36,239 bases of DNA from Burkholderiales bacterium (lineage in GTDB: Bacteria; Pseudomonadota; Gammaproteobacteria; Burkholderiales; Burkholderiaceae_C), in contig QBMB01000044.1 in the NCBI GenBank assembly GCA_003241965.1, forward strand, positions 1 to 36,239. The letters are read 5' to 3'. A model generated the notes under the pieces. The model was not told the DNA's origin, did not search any database, and saw only the letters and a list, made by a program, of their open reading frames with translations. Positions 7,915 through 15,294 of the stretch are shown here, one piece after another (the first letter of the stretch is position 1; the number at the start of each line of letters is the position of its first letter). Position numbers and translations under genes: made by a program.

Positions 7915-8786
7915 TTCATGCGTCCCAGATCAAGCTTGAGAATCTGTGCTGTGTCGCGAAGAATGTCGTAGGCCTTGTCATCAGTAGCGGCAAAGGCCTC
8001 GATACGGAATGACTTGAGAATCTCGGCGTCCTTCATCTCAAGAAAGGCTGCACGGATGGCTGCTTTCAACTCGGGCGTGAGGTTGCCCTGCATCGCGATG
8101 GGGTAGTTTGGAATGGGAGCTGACAGTTCGAGTTGCACGATCTTGTTGGCATCCACCGTGCCCTTGGCGATGAGGTTGTCCAGAATGGGTTTTGACAACG
8201 CGCCAGCCGGAATTTGCCCTGCCTGAACGGCTCGGGCCACGGCGTCATGCGTGCCCAGGTAAACGGGGCGGTAGTCGGTCTCACCGTCAAGCTTGTAGTT
8301 CTTGAGCAGGTGCGCGCGCGGTGCGAGGTGGCTGGACGTTGAAGCCTGGTCGCCAAAGCCAAACGGCTTTCCTCGAACGTCAGCCAGCGTCTTCACCGGG
8401 CCGCCCGCCGTGGCAATGAGAACCGACTGGTAGGTCGGAGAGCCGCGCTCCACGCCAACGGCAAAAGGCTCAATGTTGGGCGCCTTGGACTTGGCCAGTA
8501 CGTAAGAGAACGGTCCAAAGTAGGCCACCTCGATGCGGCCAAAGCGCATGGCTTCAATCATCGACGAGTAGTCCGTAGTCACCGTAATCTCTATTTCCTT
8601 CTTCAGGGTCTGTTCCAGGTACCGCTTCAGAGGCTGTGCGTTCTGAATGATGGTGGCGGCGTTTTCGTCCGGCAACAGTGCAACGCGAAGCTTGGAAGGA
8701 TTTTTGCCCTCGGCATGGGCGCCAAGTGGCAACAGGGCGGCCAAAGTGACGGCAGCGATAAATTGGAAACGGCGACGATTCAGCAC
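7911..8786 (-). CDS. ptxB: Phosphite/phosphonate ABC transporter binding protein PtxB
   Basis: A 291-aa periplasmic solute-binding protein of the PhnD/PtxB family. It has a Sec signal peptide (MLNRRRFQFIAAVTLAALLPLGAHA, cleavage near AHA-EG). The family's ligand-pocket motifs are present: YFGPFSYV near residue 95 and the STSSHLAPRAHL stretch near 150, whose serines and backbone amides hold the oxyanion in related proteins. The start is a GTG at 8786, with AAGGAG eight bases upstream, and it overlaps the end of ptxA by seven bases. By family and context it captures phosphite and passes it to PtxC; from sequence alone I cannot exclude hypophosphite or methylphosphonate as additional ligands. 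Confidence 0.9.
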   Translation of the reverse strand: MLNRRRFQFIAAVTLAALLPLGAHAEGKNPSKLRVALLPDENAATIIQNAQPLKRYLEQTLKKEIEITVTTDYSSMIEAMRFGRIEVAYFGPFSYVLAKSKAPNIEPFAVGVERGSPTYQSVLIATAGGPVKTLADVRGKPFGFGDQASTSSHLAPRAHLLKNYKLDGETDYRPVYLGTHDAVARAVQAGQIPAGALSKPILDNLIAKGTVDANKIVQLELSAPIPNYPIAMQGNLTPELKAAIRAAFLEMKDAEILKSFRIEAFAATDDKAYDILRDTAQILKLDLGRMK

Positions 8787-9628
8787 GGTAAAAACTCCTT
8801 GGATTGAGAGGGGGAATCAAATTGACTGCCCATGTTGGCAGGTGAGGAAGAACGGGACGGTTCGACAGGTGACGACTTCGCGTACAGGGCAGACTGGGCT
8901 TCTTCCGTCAACTGCGCTGCTGTCCCGTCGAACACCACCTGGCCCTGGCGAAGGCCCACAATGCGGTCGGCGAACATGCGCGCGAGGTTGACTTGATGCA
9001 GACTCACGATGGCCGTGAGTCGGTCTTTCTTGCAGATGTCGTGAAGCAGGGTCAACACACTCTGCGCGGTCGCCGGGTCGAGGCTGGCCACCGGCTCATC
9101 GGCCAGCAGCAGGCGGGGCTTTTGCACCAAGGCACGCGCAATGCCAATGCGTTGTTGTTGCCCACCAGACAAGGTGTCTGCCCGTGCTAGGGCTTTCTCA
9201 AGCAGGCCTACGCGGTCAATGGCCGCCAGCGCCTCCAGCTTGTCAGCCTTGCTCCAAGGCCACAACGACGCCAGAGATCCGCGGGTGGCGAGCTTGCCCA
9301 TCAACACATTGGCCAGCACGCTTTGCCGCCCGATCAGGTGGTGCTGCTGGAACACCATGCCGCAGTGGCGCCGATGCTCAAGAAGGTTGCGTTTTGAGAC
9401 GGTGCCGCCCGGCAGATCGGCCACCGACACCTCTCCGTCTGTGGGGCTAACCAAGCCATTGATGCTGCGCAGCAGCGTTGACTTTCCCGCGCCCGACGCG
9501 CCCAGCAGCACAAGGAACCCGCCATGCTGTACCTCCAGCGAGGTGGGCGCAAGCGCTGTGTGACCATCGGCATAGGTCACCGTGATACCCCGCAAGCTCA
9601 GATGGCTCTCGCGAATTGCAGTTTTCAT
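8780..9628 (-). CDS. ptxA: Phosphite/phosphonate ABC transporter ATP-binding protein PtxA
   Basis: A 282-aa ATPase of the PhnC/PtxA family, first gene of the ptxABCD operon. All ABC motifs are intact: Walker A GASGAGKST (about 43-51), Q-loop GMVFQQHHLI (about 90), signature LSGGQQQRIGIARAL (about 155), Walker B LLLADEP (about 177) and the H-loop histidine in SLHQVN (about 212). The final 30 residues are Ser/Pro-rich and unlike the ABC core. The last codons overlap the ptxB start (GTGCTGA). The gene is divergent from the LysR gene across a 189-bp control region. The ATG at 9628 has only a short GAG before it, so initiation may be weak or the start imperfectly placed. Confidence 0.9.
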   Translation of the reverse strand: MKTAIRESHLSLRGITVTYADGHTALAPTSLEVQHGGFLVLLGASGAGKSTLLRSINGLVSPTDGEVSVADLPGGTVSKRNLLEHRRHCGMVFQQHHLIGRQSVLANVLMGKLATRGSLASLWPWSKADKLEALAAIDRVGLLEKALARADTLSGGQQQRIGIARALVQKPRLLLADEPVASLDPATAQSVLTLLHDICKKDRLTAIVSLHQVNLARMFADRIVGLRQGQVVFDGTAAQLTEEAQSALYAKSSPVEPSRSSSPANMGSQFDSPSQSKEFLPC

Positions 9629-9771
9629 AGCTCGGTTTCATTTGTTGTGGTGCGCTAGACGCACACCAGGACTCAAGTGGTCAGAGGTATCTCTCGGGAA
9701 AGAGGAGGTTCTGGAAGAAACAGCTTCAGTGGAAGCACAGCTCAAGTCTGGGTGACCAAGGTGTCATGAAT

Positions 9772-9784
9772 ATGAAACTTTCAT
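9772..9784. promoter_or_regulatory. Candidate LysR operator between ptxA and ptxE
   Basis: In the 189-bp divergent region (9629-9817) the sequence ATGAAA-C-TTTCAT is a perfect 6-bp dyad. With the preceding T (9771) it fits the loose T-N11-A pattern of LysR-type sites. It lies 34 bp before the ptxE start codon, so it would suit autoregulation of ptxE and activation of ptxA. I found no convincing Pho box here. Function is inferred from position and symmetry only. Confidence 0.4.
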
Positions 9785-9817
9785 CCCTAAAAATGAGGGC
9801 ACCCATAGATCACATCA

Positions 9818-10705
9818 ATGTCTGGACTCAGCCTCCTCGCAGCCTTGAAGGCCTTTGACGCAACGGCCCGAGCCGGCAGCATGACCGCTGCCGCGAGAGT
9901 GCTCGCTATTCAACAACCGACTGTTTCTTCACACATACAGCGCCTGGAGGTCGACTTCGGCGTGGAGCTTTTTCATCGGCGCGGGCGGCGGCTTGAACTC
10001 ACGTCCTTTGGACGCACTCTGTTGAACTACACCCGGCGTACCTTCAGTGGCGAGGAAGATGCGCACGCACTGCTCGCTGCTGCGAAAAATCAATACGTAG
10101 GGCGACTGGTCATCCATGCCATCGGGCCGCACAACGTGCTGCCCGTGTTGAAGCTGTTCATGAAACAGTTCCCCCAGGTCAACGTGGCTGTTGGCGTAGG
10201 CGACTCGCGAACCATCACCGAAAAGATTCTTGACTACCAGGGAGACGTGGGCATGGTGCTCAATCACGTCGCTCACCCAGATCTATTTGGCGCGGCTTAC
10301 CGTACCCAGCGATTGGTGATATTCGGCAACACCCAACACTCACTCGCGCAACGGGCCACTCTCAAACTGCGTGATCTGCAGGGTCAGAGGTTCGTCATCC
10401 GAGAGGAAGGATCGACGACCAGACGCGTGTTTGAACAAGAACTAAAGGAGCGAGGCGTCGAGGTGCAGGTGGCTCTGGAGATGGGCAGCCGCGAGTCCGT
10501 TCGAGAGGCGGTGGCGGAGGGGCTGGGCCTAGGCGTCGTGGCGGAAACAGCCTACAGGCCAGATCCTCGCCTTGTTAAGTTAACTATTTCAGACACCAGC
10601 ATGGCGACACAGGTGCACTTCATCTGTAGAAAGGAGCGGCATCAAGCTCCTCTGATCTCGACCTTCCTGGGTTTGGCGCATAGCGTAAGTCAGAAAATTG
10701 CCTAG
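9818..10705 (+). CDS. ptxE: LysR-type regulator of the ptx operon (PtxE-like)
   Basis: A 295-aa LysR-family transcription regulator. Residues 1-60 are the winged helix-turn-helix (AAARVLAIQQPTVSSHIQRLE), and about 90-295 form the periplasmic-binding-protein-like effector domain. It lies divergent from ptxA and is the only regulator next to the operon, matching the role of ptxE in Pseudomonas stutzeri. There, however, ptxE is the last gene of the same transcript. The effector might be phosphite or a product of its oxidation; this is not readable from sequence. The ATG at 9818 lacks a strong Shine-Dalgarno sequence. A CysB-like or unrelated LysR specificity is possible, so the symbol rests on context. 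Confidence 0.75.
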   Translation: MSGLSLLAALKAFDATARAGSMTAAARVLAIQQPTVSSHIQRLEVDFGVELFHRRGRRLELTSFGRTLLNYTRRTFSGEEDAHALLAAAKNQYVGRLVIHAIGPHNVLPVLKLFMKQFPQVNVAVGVGDSRTITEKILDYQGDVGMVLNHVAHPDLFGAAYRTQRLVIFGNTQHSLAQRATLKLRDLQGQRFVIREEGSTTRRVFEQELKERGVEVQVALEMGSRESVREAVAEGLGLGVVAETAYRPDPRLVKLTISDTSMATQVHFICRKERHQAPLISTFLGLAHSVSQKIA

Positions 10706-10800
10706 GTATGGAACTTGGATTCCATGCAGCCGTGGGGCATGGGACCGAGGGGCAACTGTTCGCCTGTAGGCCGACTTAAGTTAAGGGTTGTAGGACGCCC

Positions 10801-10827
10801 GTAATCGCGCGGCGATCCCATCTTGAC
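10801..10827. repeat. Probable IS66-family terminal inverted repeat
   Basis: The sequence starting GTAATCGCGCGGCGATCCCA lies 35 bp beyond the stop codon of the IS66 transposase remnant. It resembles the GTAAGCG-type ends of IS66 elements, with one change in the first seven bases. If right, it marks the outer boundary of the former insertion. The matching left end is missing, so the element is not complete. Confidence 0.5.
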
Positions 10828-10861
10828 TGCGGGGCGCGGTCGTGTATCTGAATATGCGCTG

Positions 10862-10971
10862 TCAGGCTGACTGCCAGCGGTATGGCAGCAGCTCGCCGAT
10901 CTGGGTGGCGGGCTGCATGGGCAGGCGTGCCATGACATCGCGCAGGTAGGCGTAGGGTCGTGCCCGTTCAT
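10862..10971 (-). pseudogene. IS66-family transposase (TnpC), C-terminal remnant with frameshift
   Basis: Only the last 35-40 codons of an IS66 transposase survive. One frame reads MNGHDP (from 10971). After a one-base deletion the next frame reads YAYLRDVMARLPMQPATQ and then IGELLPYRWQSA before TGA at 10862. Together these rebuild the typical IS66 ending, NGHDPYAYLRDVL...LLPHRW. The rest of the transposase and the accessory tnpA/tnpB genes are gone, so this is a dead fragment. It sits between the ptx locus and the integrase gene, showing that the island has been a target of past insertions and deletions. Confidence 0.75.
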
Positions 10972-10991
10972 GGGGAGACGTGTGCTAGACC

Positions 10992-11075
10992 ATGACTGCA
11001 GCTCCCTCGATACCGGTCATCGATGCTGCCGCGCTGCTGGGTGAGCCAATGACAGCTTTGTGCCAGGCACCGTGA
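10992..11075 (+). other. Possible 5' stub of a truncated gene
   Basis: A 27-codon frame beginning MTAAPSIPVIDAAALLGEP reads like the N-terminus of a larger enzyme (the IPVID-x-A-x-L opening is common in 2-oxoglutarate/Fe(II) oxygenases) but stops at 11073. It starts just beyond the IS66 fragment. It may be a gene cut off by island insertion or deletion, or chance. No Shine-Dalgarno sequence is visible. Confidence 0.2.
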
Positions 11076-11118
11076 ACTCAGGTCACGGCCGCGACCGACA
11101 GCAACCGCTGCGCTTCCG

Positions 11119-12432
11119 TCACTCAGGCCTCGGCATCGCCTCTCCTGAGCGGGTATCTTCCGGCGTTGGCTGTTGAGCAGCAGCCTCTATAAAGTCAGCC
11201 ACCGTCTGCCATCCAGAGCGCAGCTGCGCTTCACTCTTGCCCACGTAATGTCCCAAAGTCACGTCACCTGCAACCGAATGGTTGAGCATTCGCTTCAGCA
11301 AACCACCTGAGACCAGCTCTTCAGCAATGCTGGCAAAGGTATCGCGCAAGCCATGACCCTGCACATGGGTCTTTGCCTTCGCATTGATCCACTTCAGCGT
11401 TTTTCGTGCATCGGTAATCGGGAATAACACTTCGTCAGGTTTCCGGCCAGCGCAGTGCTTGGCTGCGATTTCCAGCGCCTGTCGGGCCAGGAGCAGCTTG
11501 TGGTCGCTACGGTTCTTTGTGTCCCGCAGAACAACTTTCCCGACATCACAGTCCACGTCGCCGACCCTGATTGGCGGGTAGTTGTATCGCTTGTCGCCAT
11601 GAATCTCTCCTCCGCGACACCCGGTCAGCAACTGGAAACGGTAGTAGTCGGCCGCGACTTGTGAGGGGGCTTTGCCACTTGCACGCCACCAGGCACCCAG
11701 TCGTTCCGGTGGGATGGGAGCTGGATTCCCTTTCGCAGGCGCGAGCACGATCCGATCGCGCCCAGCTGTATCACGCCCTAGCGGATTGCCCGGCACCACA
11801 ACCCCGTGCCATCGCATCACCGCACGCAGCACCTGCATCGCATAGTCGGCTTGCCGTTTTGAACGCTTGAGCAGCGACGAATACTGATCCCGAATGTCAT
11901 CGGAAGTGAGCTTCAACAACAGCTTGTCGGCGAGCTGAAACAGCAACCCGTCTGCCAGTTTCTTCCCCGTCTTGGTTGTTTCCCCGGGTTCGACCATGGC
12001 CAGGTAGTCAGCCTTTGTGCGGGCCTTCAATGGCAGACCGTCCTTTGCCCGCCGCTTCTTGTCGACGTACTCGCGGAGTGCCTTGGCGACTGTCATGCCC
12101 TCCTGCCGGTCCATTTGTTCTCGCTCAGCTGCTTCGGCCCGCAACCGTGCCTCCTCTTGGGCTGGCCAGTCCACCCCGTCCCGCGCAAGCGCCCGGATGC
12201 GAGCGGCCTCTGCACAGGCCGTGGCCAGCTTCATTTGGCCCGGACCTTCCCCATACTCCTGTGGCAATCGATATTGGCGCTCTACATCAGACCCTTTGAC
12301 GGAGTAGCGGACCAGCAAGGTGCGAACACCGTCTGGCGCGATGCGCAGCTGCAAGCCCCGGTCGAGCGTGAGCTTGTAGGGCTTCGCTTTGGCTTTGTGG
12401 GTTTCAATCGCTCTGACAGTGAGGAGCGGCAT
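11119..12432 (-). CDS. P4-type tyrosine recombinase (island integrase)
   Basis: A 437-aa site-specific recombinase expected to integrate and excise the island at tRNA-Asn. The N-terminal 90 residues resemble the arm-binding domain of P4/CP4-57 integrases, and about 112-210 are the core-binding domain. The catalytic domain shows R273 (TGCRGGEI), H360-x-x-R363 (HGLRDTF), H385 (LNHS) and the nucleophile Y396 (LGHYVG). All are intact, so the protein may be active. The gene starts 160 bp inside the tRNA-Asn fragment at 12592 and reads away from it, the usual placement for an integrase next to its attachment site. The start MPLLTVRAIE is typical of the family; only a weak GGAA precedes it. I see no excisionase gene beside it. 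Confidence 0.9.
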   Translation of the reverse strand: MPLLTVRAIETHKAKAKPYKLTLDRGLQLRIAPDGVRTLLVRYSVKGSDVERQYRLPQEYGEGPGQMKLATACAEAARIRALARDGVDWPAQEEARLRAEAAEREQMDRQEGMTVAKALREYVDKKRRAKDGLPLKARTKADYLAMVEPGETTKTGKKLADGLLFQLADKLLLKLTSDDIRDQYSSLLKRSKRQADYAMQVLRAVMRWHGVVVPGNPLGRDTAGRDRIVLAPAKGNPAPIPPERLGAWWRASGKAPSQVAADYYRFQLLTGCRGGEIHGDKRYNYPPIRVGDVDCDVGKVVLRDTKNRSDHKLLLARQALEIAAKHCAGRKPDEVLFPITDARKTLKWINAKAKTHVQGHGLRDTFASIAEELVSGGLLKRMLNHSVAGDVTLGHYVGKSEAQLRSGWQTVADFIEAAAQQPTPEDTRSGEAMPRPE

Positions 12433-12546
12433 TTGCGTGTTCCGTGTCCGACTGGTGTCCGAAAAATCCTGAGATCAGATGCTACCGAGCGGGACCTCAT
12501 GAAACAACAAATTCTTGTAACCCATTGATTTAGAAGGTTTTTATTT

Positions 12547-12573
12547 CGTCCCAGGACGTCCCATAGCGTCCCA
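12547..12573. repeat. Three helically phased CGTCCCA repeats beside the att site
   Basis: CGTCCCA occurs at 12547-12553, 12557-12563 and 12567-12573, exactly ten bases apart, so all face the same side of the helix. They lie between the integrase start and the tRNA fragment. Arm-type integrase sites or excisionase sites are often tandem repeats in this position, so that is the likely role. Confidence 0.6.
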
Positions 12574-12591
12574 GAAAATCTGGTTTATACT

Positions 12592-12638
12592 GACTGTTAA
12601 TCCGCAGGTCCCTGGTTCGAGTCCAGGTCGGGGAGCCA
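12592..12638 (+). other. Attachment site: 3' fragment of a tRNA-Asn(GTT) gene (island end)
   Basis: The 47 bases from GACTGTTAATCC to GGGGAGCCA equal the 3' part of a bacterial tRNA-Asn. They hold the anticodon loop with GTT (12596-12598), the variable loop, a perfect T-arm (CCTGG-TTCGAGT-CCAGG), the acceptor 3' strand and the encoded CCA. The 5' half (acceptor, D-arm and 5' anticodon stem) is missing, so it is not a working tRNA. The integrase on its 5' side and the tRNA terminator on its 3' side identify it as the attachment copy at the distal end of an element integrated in tRNA-Asn. The island therefore lies to the left. Confidence 0.88.
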
Positions 12639-12649
12639 AGTAAAGCAAA

Positions 12650-12680
12650 AGTCAGCAGGCTAACGCCTGCTGACTTTTTT
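12650..12680 (+). terminator. Terminator originally belonging to the tRNA-Asn gene
   Basis: An 11-bp stem (AGTCAGCAGGC / GCCTGCTGACT) with a TAAC loop is followed by TTTTTT. It sits 12 bases after the tRNA CCA end. It is a strong intrinsic terminator and shows that the sequence to the right of the tRNA fragment is ancestral chromosome. Confidence 0.85.
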
Positions 12681-12700
12681 GTTTTCCGGGATCTCCGTGA

Positions 12701-12714
12701 CGGACACGTGTCCG
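12701..12714. repeat. 14-bp palindrome CGGACACGTGTCCG
   Basis: A perfect palindrome in the 253-bp gap between the tRNA terminator and the acyl-CoA ligase gene. The 11-mer GTGTCCGAAAA at its right half (12708-12718) also occurs at 12455-12465, just upstream of the integrase gene. The role is unknown. It could be a regulator site or an extension of the recombination site. Confidence 0.4.
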
Positions 12715-12933
12715 AAAATCTTCGCCGACCCATGCCCGCGTCCGAAACACCACACACCTCGCAGTGTCAGGGTGTGGCCCATACCAAACTCCAAAGACAT
12801 CCAAACGGAAGGCAAGCCCTGCCCTGGCAACTTTGTGTCCACCCGACATCTCTGCGAAAGATCCCTGAGTGTTGATTGATTTTCAAAGCTGGGCATTTGG
12901 GGCTTTGGGCCAACTGGTCAGTTTTGGCCAGCG

Positions 12934-14637
12934 TCAGCAAGCATCAGTCAGAGTTGTTCGCAAATGCCGTTTCATCAGTTTGCCGTTGGGGTTGCGCGGA
13001 AGGGATGTAGGGCTCAGGGTCAGGTGTTCGGGCACCTTGTAATCAGCCAGGCGCTCTGCACAGAAAGCCTTCAGCTCCCCCACATCCAGATCATGGCGCT
13101 GCGTGTGAATATAGGCGTGTACGCGTTCACCCAAAACGGGGCACGGCACACCCACAACCGCAGCTTCGATGACGCCAGGCATCTGCAGCAGTACATTCTC
13201 GACCTCGGTGCTGAAGACCTTGTAACCGCCCCTGTTGATCATGTCCTTTTTACGGTCCAGAACCCGGACGTAACCCTCTGCATCGACGGAACCGACGTCG
13301 CCCGAGTGCCACCACCCTGCAGTGAACTCACGGGCTGTGGCGGCCGGATCGTTCCAGTAGCCCTTCACGACCATGGGTCCACTGATCCAGAGTTCCCCCA
13401 CTTCGCCAGCGGGAAGTGCATGCCCATGCTCGTCCATGACCATCACCGCAGCGCAGGGCAAGGCAATGCCCACCGTGTCGGCGTGGGCACGGGTCTGGCC
13501 GATGGGCATCAGGGTCGTGGGCGATGTGGTTTCGGTGGCGCCGTAGGCGTTCAGCAGCTGGAGGCTCGGGAGGCACTTCGCCAGGTCGTCGATGGTCGAG
13601 GTGGGCATGGGTGCACCACCAAAGCCGCCGATGCGCCAGGTTGACAGATCGAACTCGGTGAAGTGGGGATCCAGCAACAGGAGTTTGTACATGGCCGGCA
13701 CCATCAGGGTGTGGGTCATCCCTTCCCGGGCGGCCAGCTGCAAGAAATGCCCCGCCTTGAAAACCGGCAGCACCAGCAGTGCGGCACCCGTTCCTACGAC
13801 CGTCATCAGGTTGGCGATGAGGCCTGTGACGTGGGTCACCGGAACCGCCAGCATTGAACGGTCCGACTCAGTCAGCGCCATGCAACTGATGAAATGCTGA
13901 ACAGAATGCAAGACGTTGAAATGCGTCAGCATCGCCCCTTTGGGGCGCCCGGTGGTGCCCGAGGTGTATAGAACGATGGCCGTGTCCTCCTCCTGCACAA
14001 GCTGCACATGGCTGCACGGTGGTTCCATCAGCAACTCGTCAAACTCGCGGTGAAGCCGTTGGTCAACGGCGGCGAGGCCAGCCCGTGGCTGCAGGTACTC
14101 GGCCTCCACGACAGCCTGAACATTGACTCCGACCGCCCACTGCAGTTCGGGCGCATCGGTCGGACCGGGCAAGCGCTCGAGAAGGTTGGCGTCACAGACC
14201 ACGCCGCGAGCGCCGCAGTGCTGAATGATCCAGGCAAGGCCTTCCTTTTGTTCACGCGGCCCCACGGCCACGGCAATCGCACCCAACTGTTGCAGTGCAA
14301 GCATGGCCATCACAAAGCTCGGATGGTTGCTCTGGTACAGAACCACCCGGTCGCCGGGCTGCAGACCCAGTTTCAAAAATCCGCTGGCAGCACGCGCTGA
14401 AAGTTCGGCGAGTTCACGCCAGGTCCAGCGCTGCGCTTCACAGACCATCGCCAGGCGCTCACCGTGGCGCGCCACGGTGGCTTCCAGCAGGGCATGCAAA
14501 CTGCCCACACGATCCGGAAAACACGGCAGCACACGGTCACCAAAATGGGCTTCCCGGCGGAGCGCCGGCACTGCGAATCCGGCCCAGGGGCCCTGCAAGC
14601 CCGAGGCAGCTTCTGGTGCAGAGGCACCAGTGGTCAT
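12934..14637 (-). CDS. AMP-forming acyl-CoA synthetase/ligase linked to an ABC importer
   Basis: A 567-aa class I adenylate-forming enzyme that would join an organic acid to CoA through an acyl-AMP. Visible motifs are the P-loop YTSGTTGRPKGAMLTH (about 225-240), the A5 motif NAYGATETTSP (about 345), GYWNDP, the A7 GDVG aspartate, the A8 hinge DRKKDMINRGGYKVFSTEVEN (about 460-480) and the A10 lysine in PRNPNGKLMK (about 550). The length is normal for medium-chain or aromatic acid ligases. Its ATG overlaps the livF stop (ATGA), so it is the last gene of the import operon. This suggests the importer brings in its acid substrate. Substrate class cannot be fixed by eye; aromatic, cinnamate-like or fatty acids are all possible. 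Confidence 0.85.
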   Translation of the reverse strand: MTTGASAPEAASGLQGPWAGFAVPALRREAHFGDRVLPCFPDRVGSLHALLEATVARHGERLAMVCEAQRWTWRELAELSARAASGFLKLGLQPGDRVVLYQSNHPSFVMAMLALQQLGAIAVAVGPREQKEGLAWIIQHCGARGVVCDANLLERLPGPTDAPELQWAVGVNVQAVVEAEYLQPRAGLAAVDQRLHREFDELLMEPPCSHVQLVQEEDTAIVLYTSGTTGRPKGAMLTHFNVLHSVQHFISCMALTESDRSMLAVPVTHVTGLIANLMTVVGTGAALLVLPVFKAGHFLQLAAREGMTHTLMVPAMYKLLLLDPHFTEFDLSTWRIGGFGGAPMPTSTIDDLAKCLPSLQLLNAYGATETTSPTTLMPIGQTRAHADTVGIALPCAAVMVMDEHGHALPAGEVGELWISGPMVVKGYWNDPAATAREFTAGWWHSGDVGSVDAEGYVRVLDRKKDMINRGGYKVFSTEVENVLLQMPGVIEAAVVGVPCPVLGERVHAYIHTQRHDLDVGELKAFCAERLADYKVPEHLTLSPTSLPRNPNGKLMKRHLRTTLTDAC

Positions 14638-15293
14638 GCCACTGCGCGACGAGGCGCTGCATTGGATCCACGCTCAATCACGACTTCCTGGTCCAGCATG
14701 GAAGCTGCGTGATTGAGTTCAGACTGCGCAATCACCACCGTCATGTCCTTGCCGCGCAAACCAAAAATCACGTCTGAGAGGCGTTGTGACAGGGCGGGTG
14801 CCACCCCTTCAAACGGCTCGTCCAGCAACAGCAGGCGTGTGCCGACCGCCAGTGCGCGGGCCATGGCCACCAGTTTTTGCTGGCCGCCTGAGAGCAGCAA
14901 GGCGCGTCGGTCTTTCATTTCCTTGAGCTCGGGCAGCACCTGGTAAACCATCGCGAGACACTCCTGCGGCTGCAGGCTGGACGATACCCAGACGGGAATC
15001 AGGATGTTCTCCTCCACCGTCAGTTCGGGCACCAGACCTCGGTCTTCGGGCATGTAGCCAATGCCCAGGGCGGCGCGCGCATGGGGCGGCATCGCTGCCA
15101 GGTCTTTGCCGTCCCACATGAGACGGCCTTGGGTGGGCTTCAGGTGGCCCATGACCGTGCGCAGCAGGGTGGTCTTGCCAGCCCCGTTGCGCCCGACCAG
15201 GCCTACCATCTGGCCCACGGGTACGTTCAGAGAGAAGCCTCGCAAGGCCTGGACGGACTGAATGGTGACATGCACCGAATCGATGGTCAGCAT
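14634..15293 (-). CDS. livF: Branched-chain-type ABC transporter ATP-binding protein LivF
   Basis: A 219-aa ABC ATPase of the LivF/UrtE class. Walker A GRNGAGKTT, signature LSGGQQKLVAMARAL, Walker B LLLLDEPFEGVAP and the LivF-type GYMPEDRGLVPELTVEEN stretch are all present. It pairs with LivG on the LivHM channel at the inner membrane. The start at 15293 (MLTIDSV) is one base beyond the livG stop and is preceded by GGGGA. The longer frame upstream is an overlap with livG and is not part of the protein. The stop overlaps the ligase start by four bases. Confidence 0.88.
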   Translation of the reverse strand: MLTIDSVHVTIQSVQALRGFSLNVPVGQMVGLVGRNGAGKTTLLRTVMGHLKPTQGRLMWDGKDLAAMPPHARAALGIGYMPEDRGLVPELTVEENILIPVWVSSSLQPQECLAMVYQVLPELKEMKDRRALLLSGGQQKLVAMARALAVGTRLLLLDEPFEGVAPALSQRLSDVIFGLRGKDMTVVIAQSELNHAASMLDQEVVIERGSNAAPRRAVA

Positions 15294-15294
15294 T

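Noticed and set aside
9761-9784. Possible Pho box (GTGTCAT...CTTTCAT) before ptxE
   Set aside because: The two heptamers are 17 bp apart rather than the 11-bp period of PhoB direct repeats.
12592-12638. Functional tRNA-Asn gene
   Set aside because: Only the 3' part exists. The acceptor 5' strand, D-arm and 5' anticodon strand are missing.
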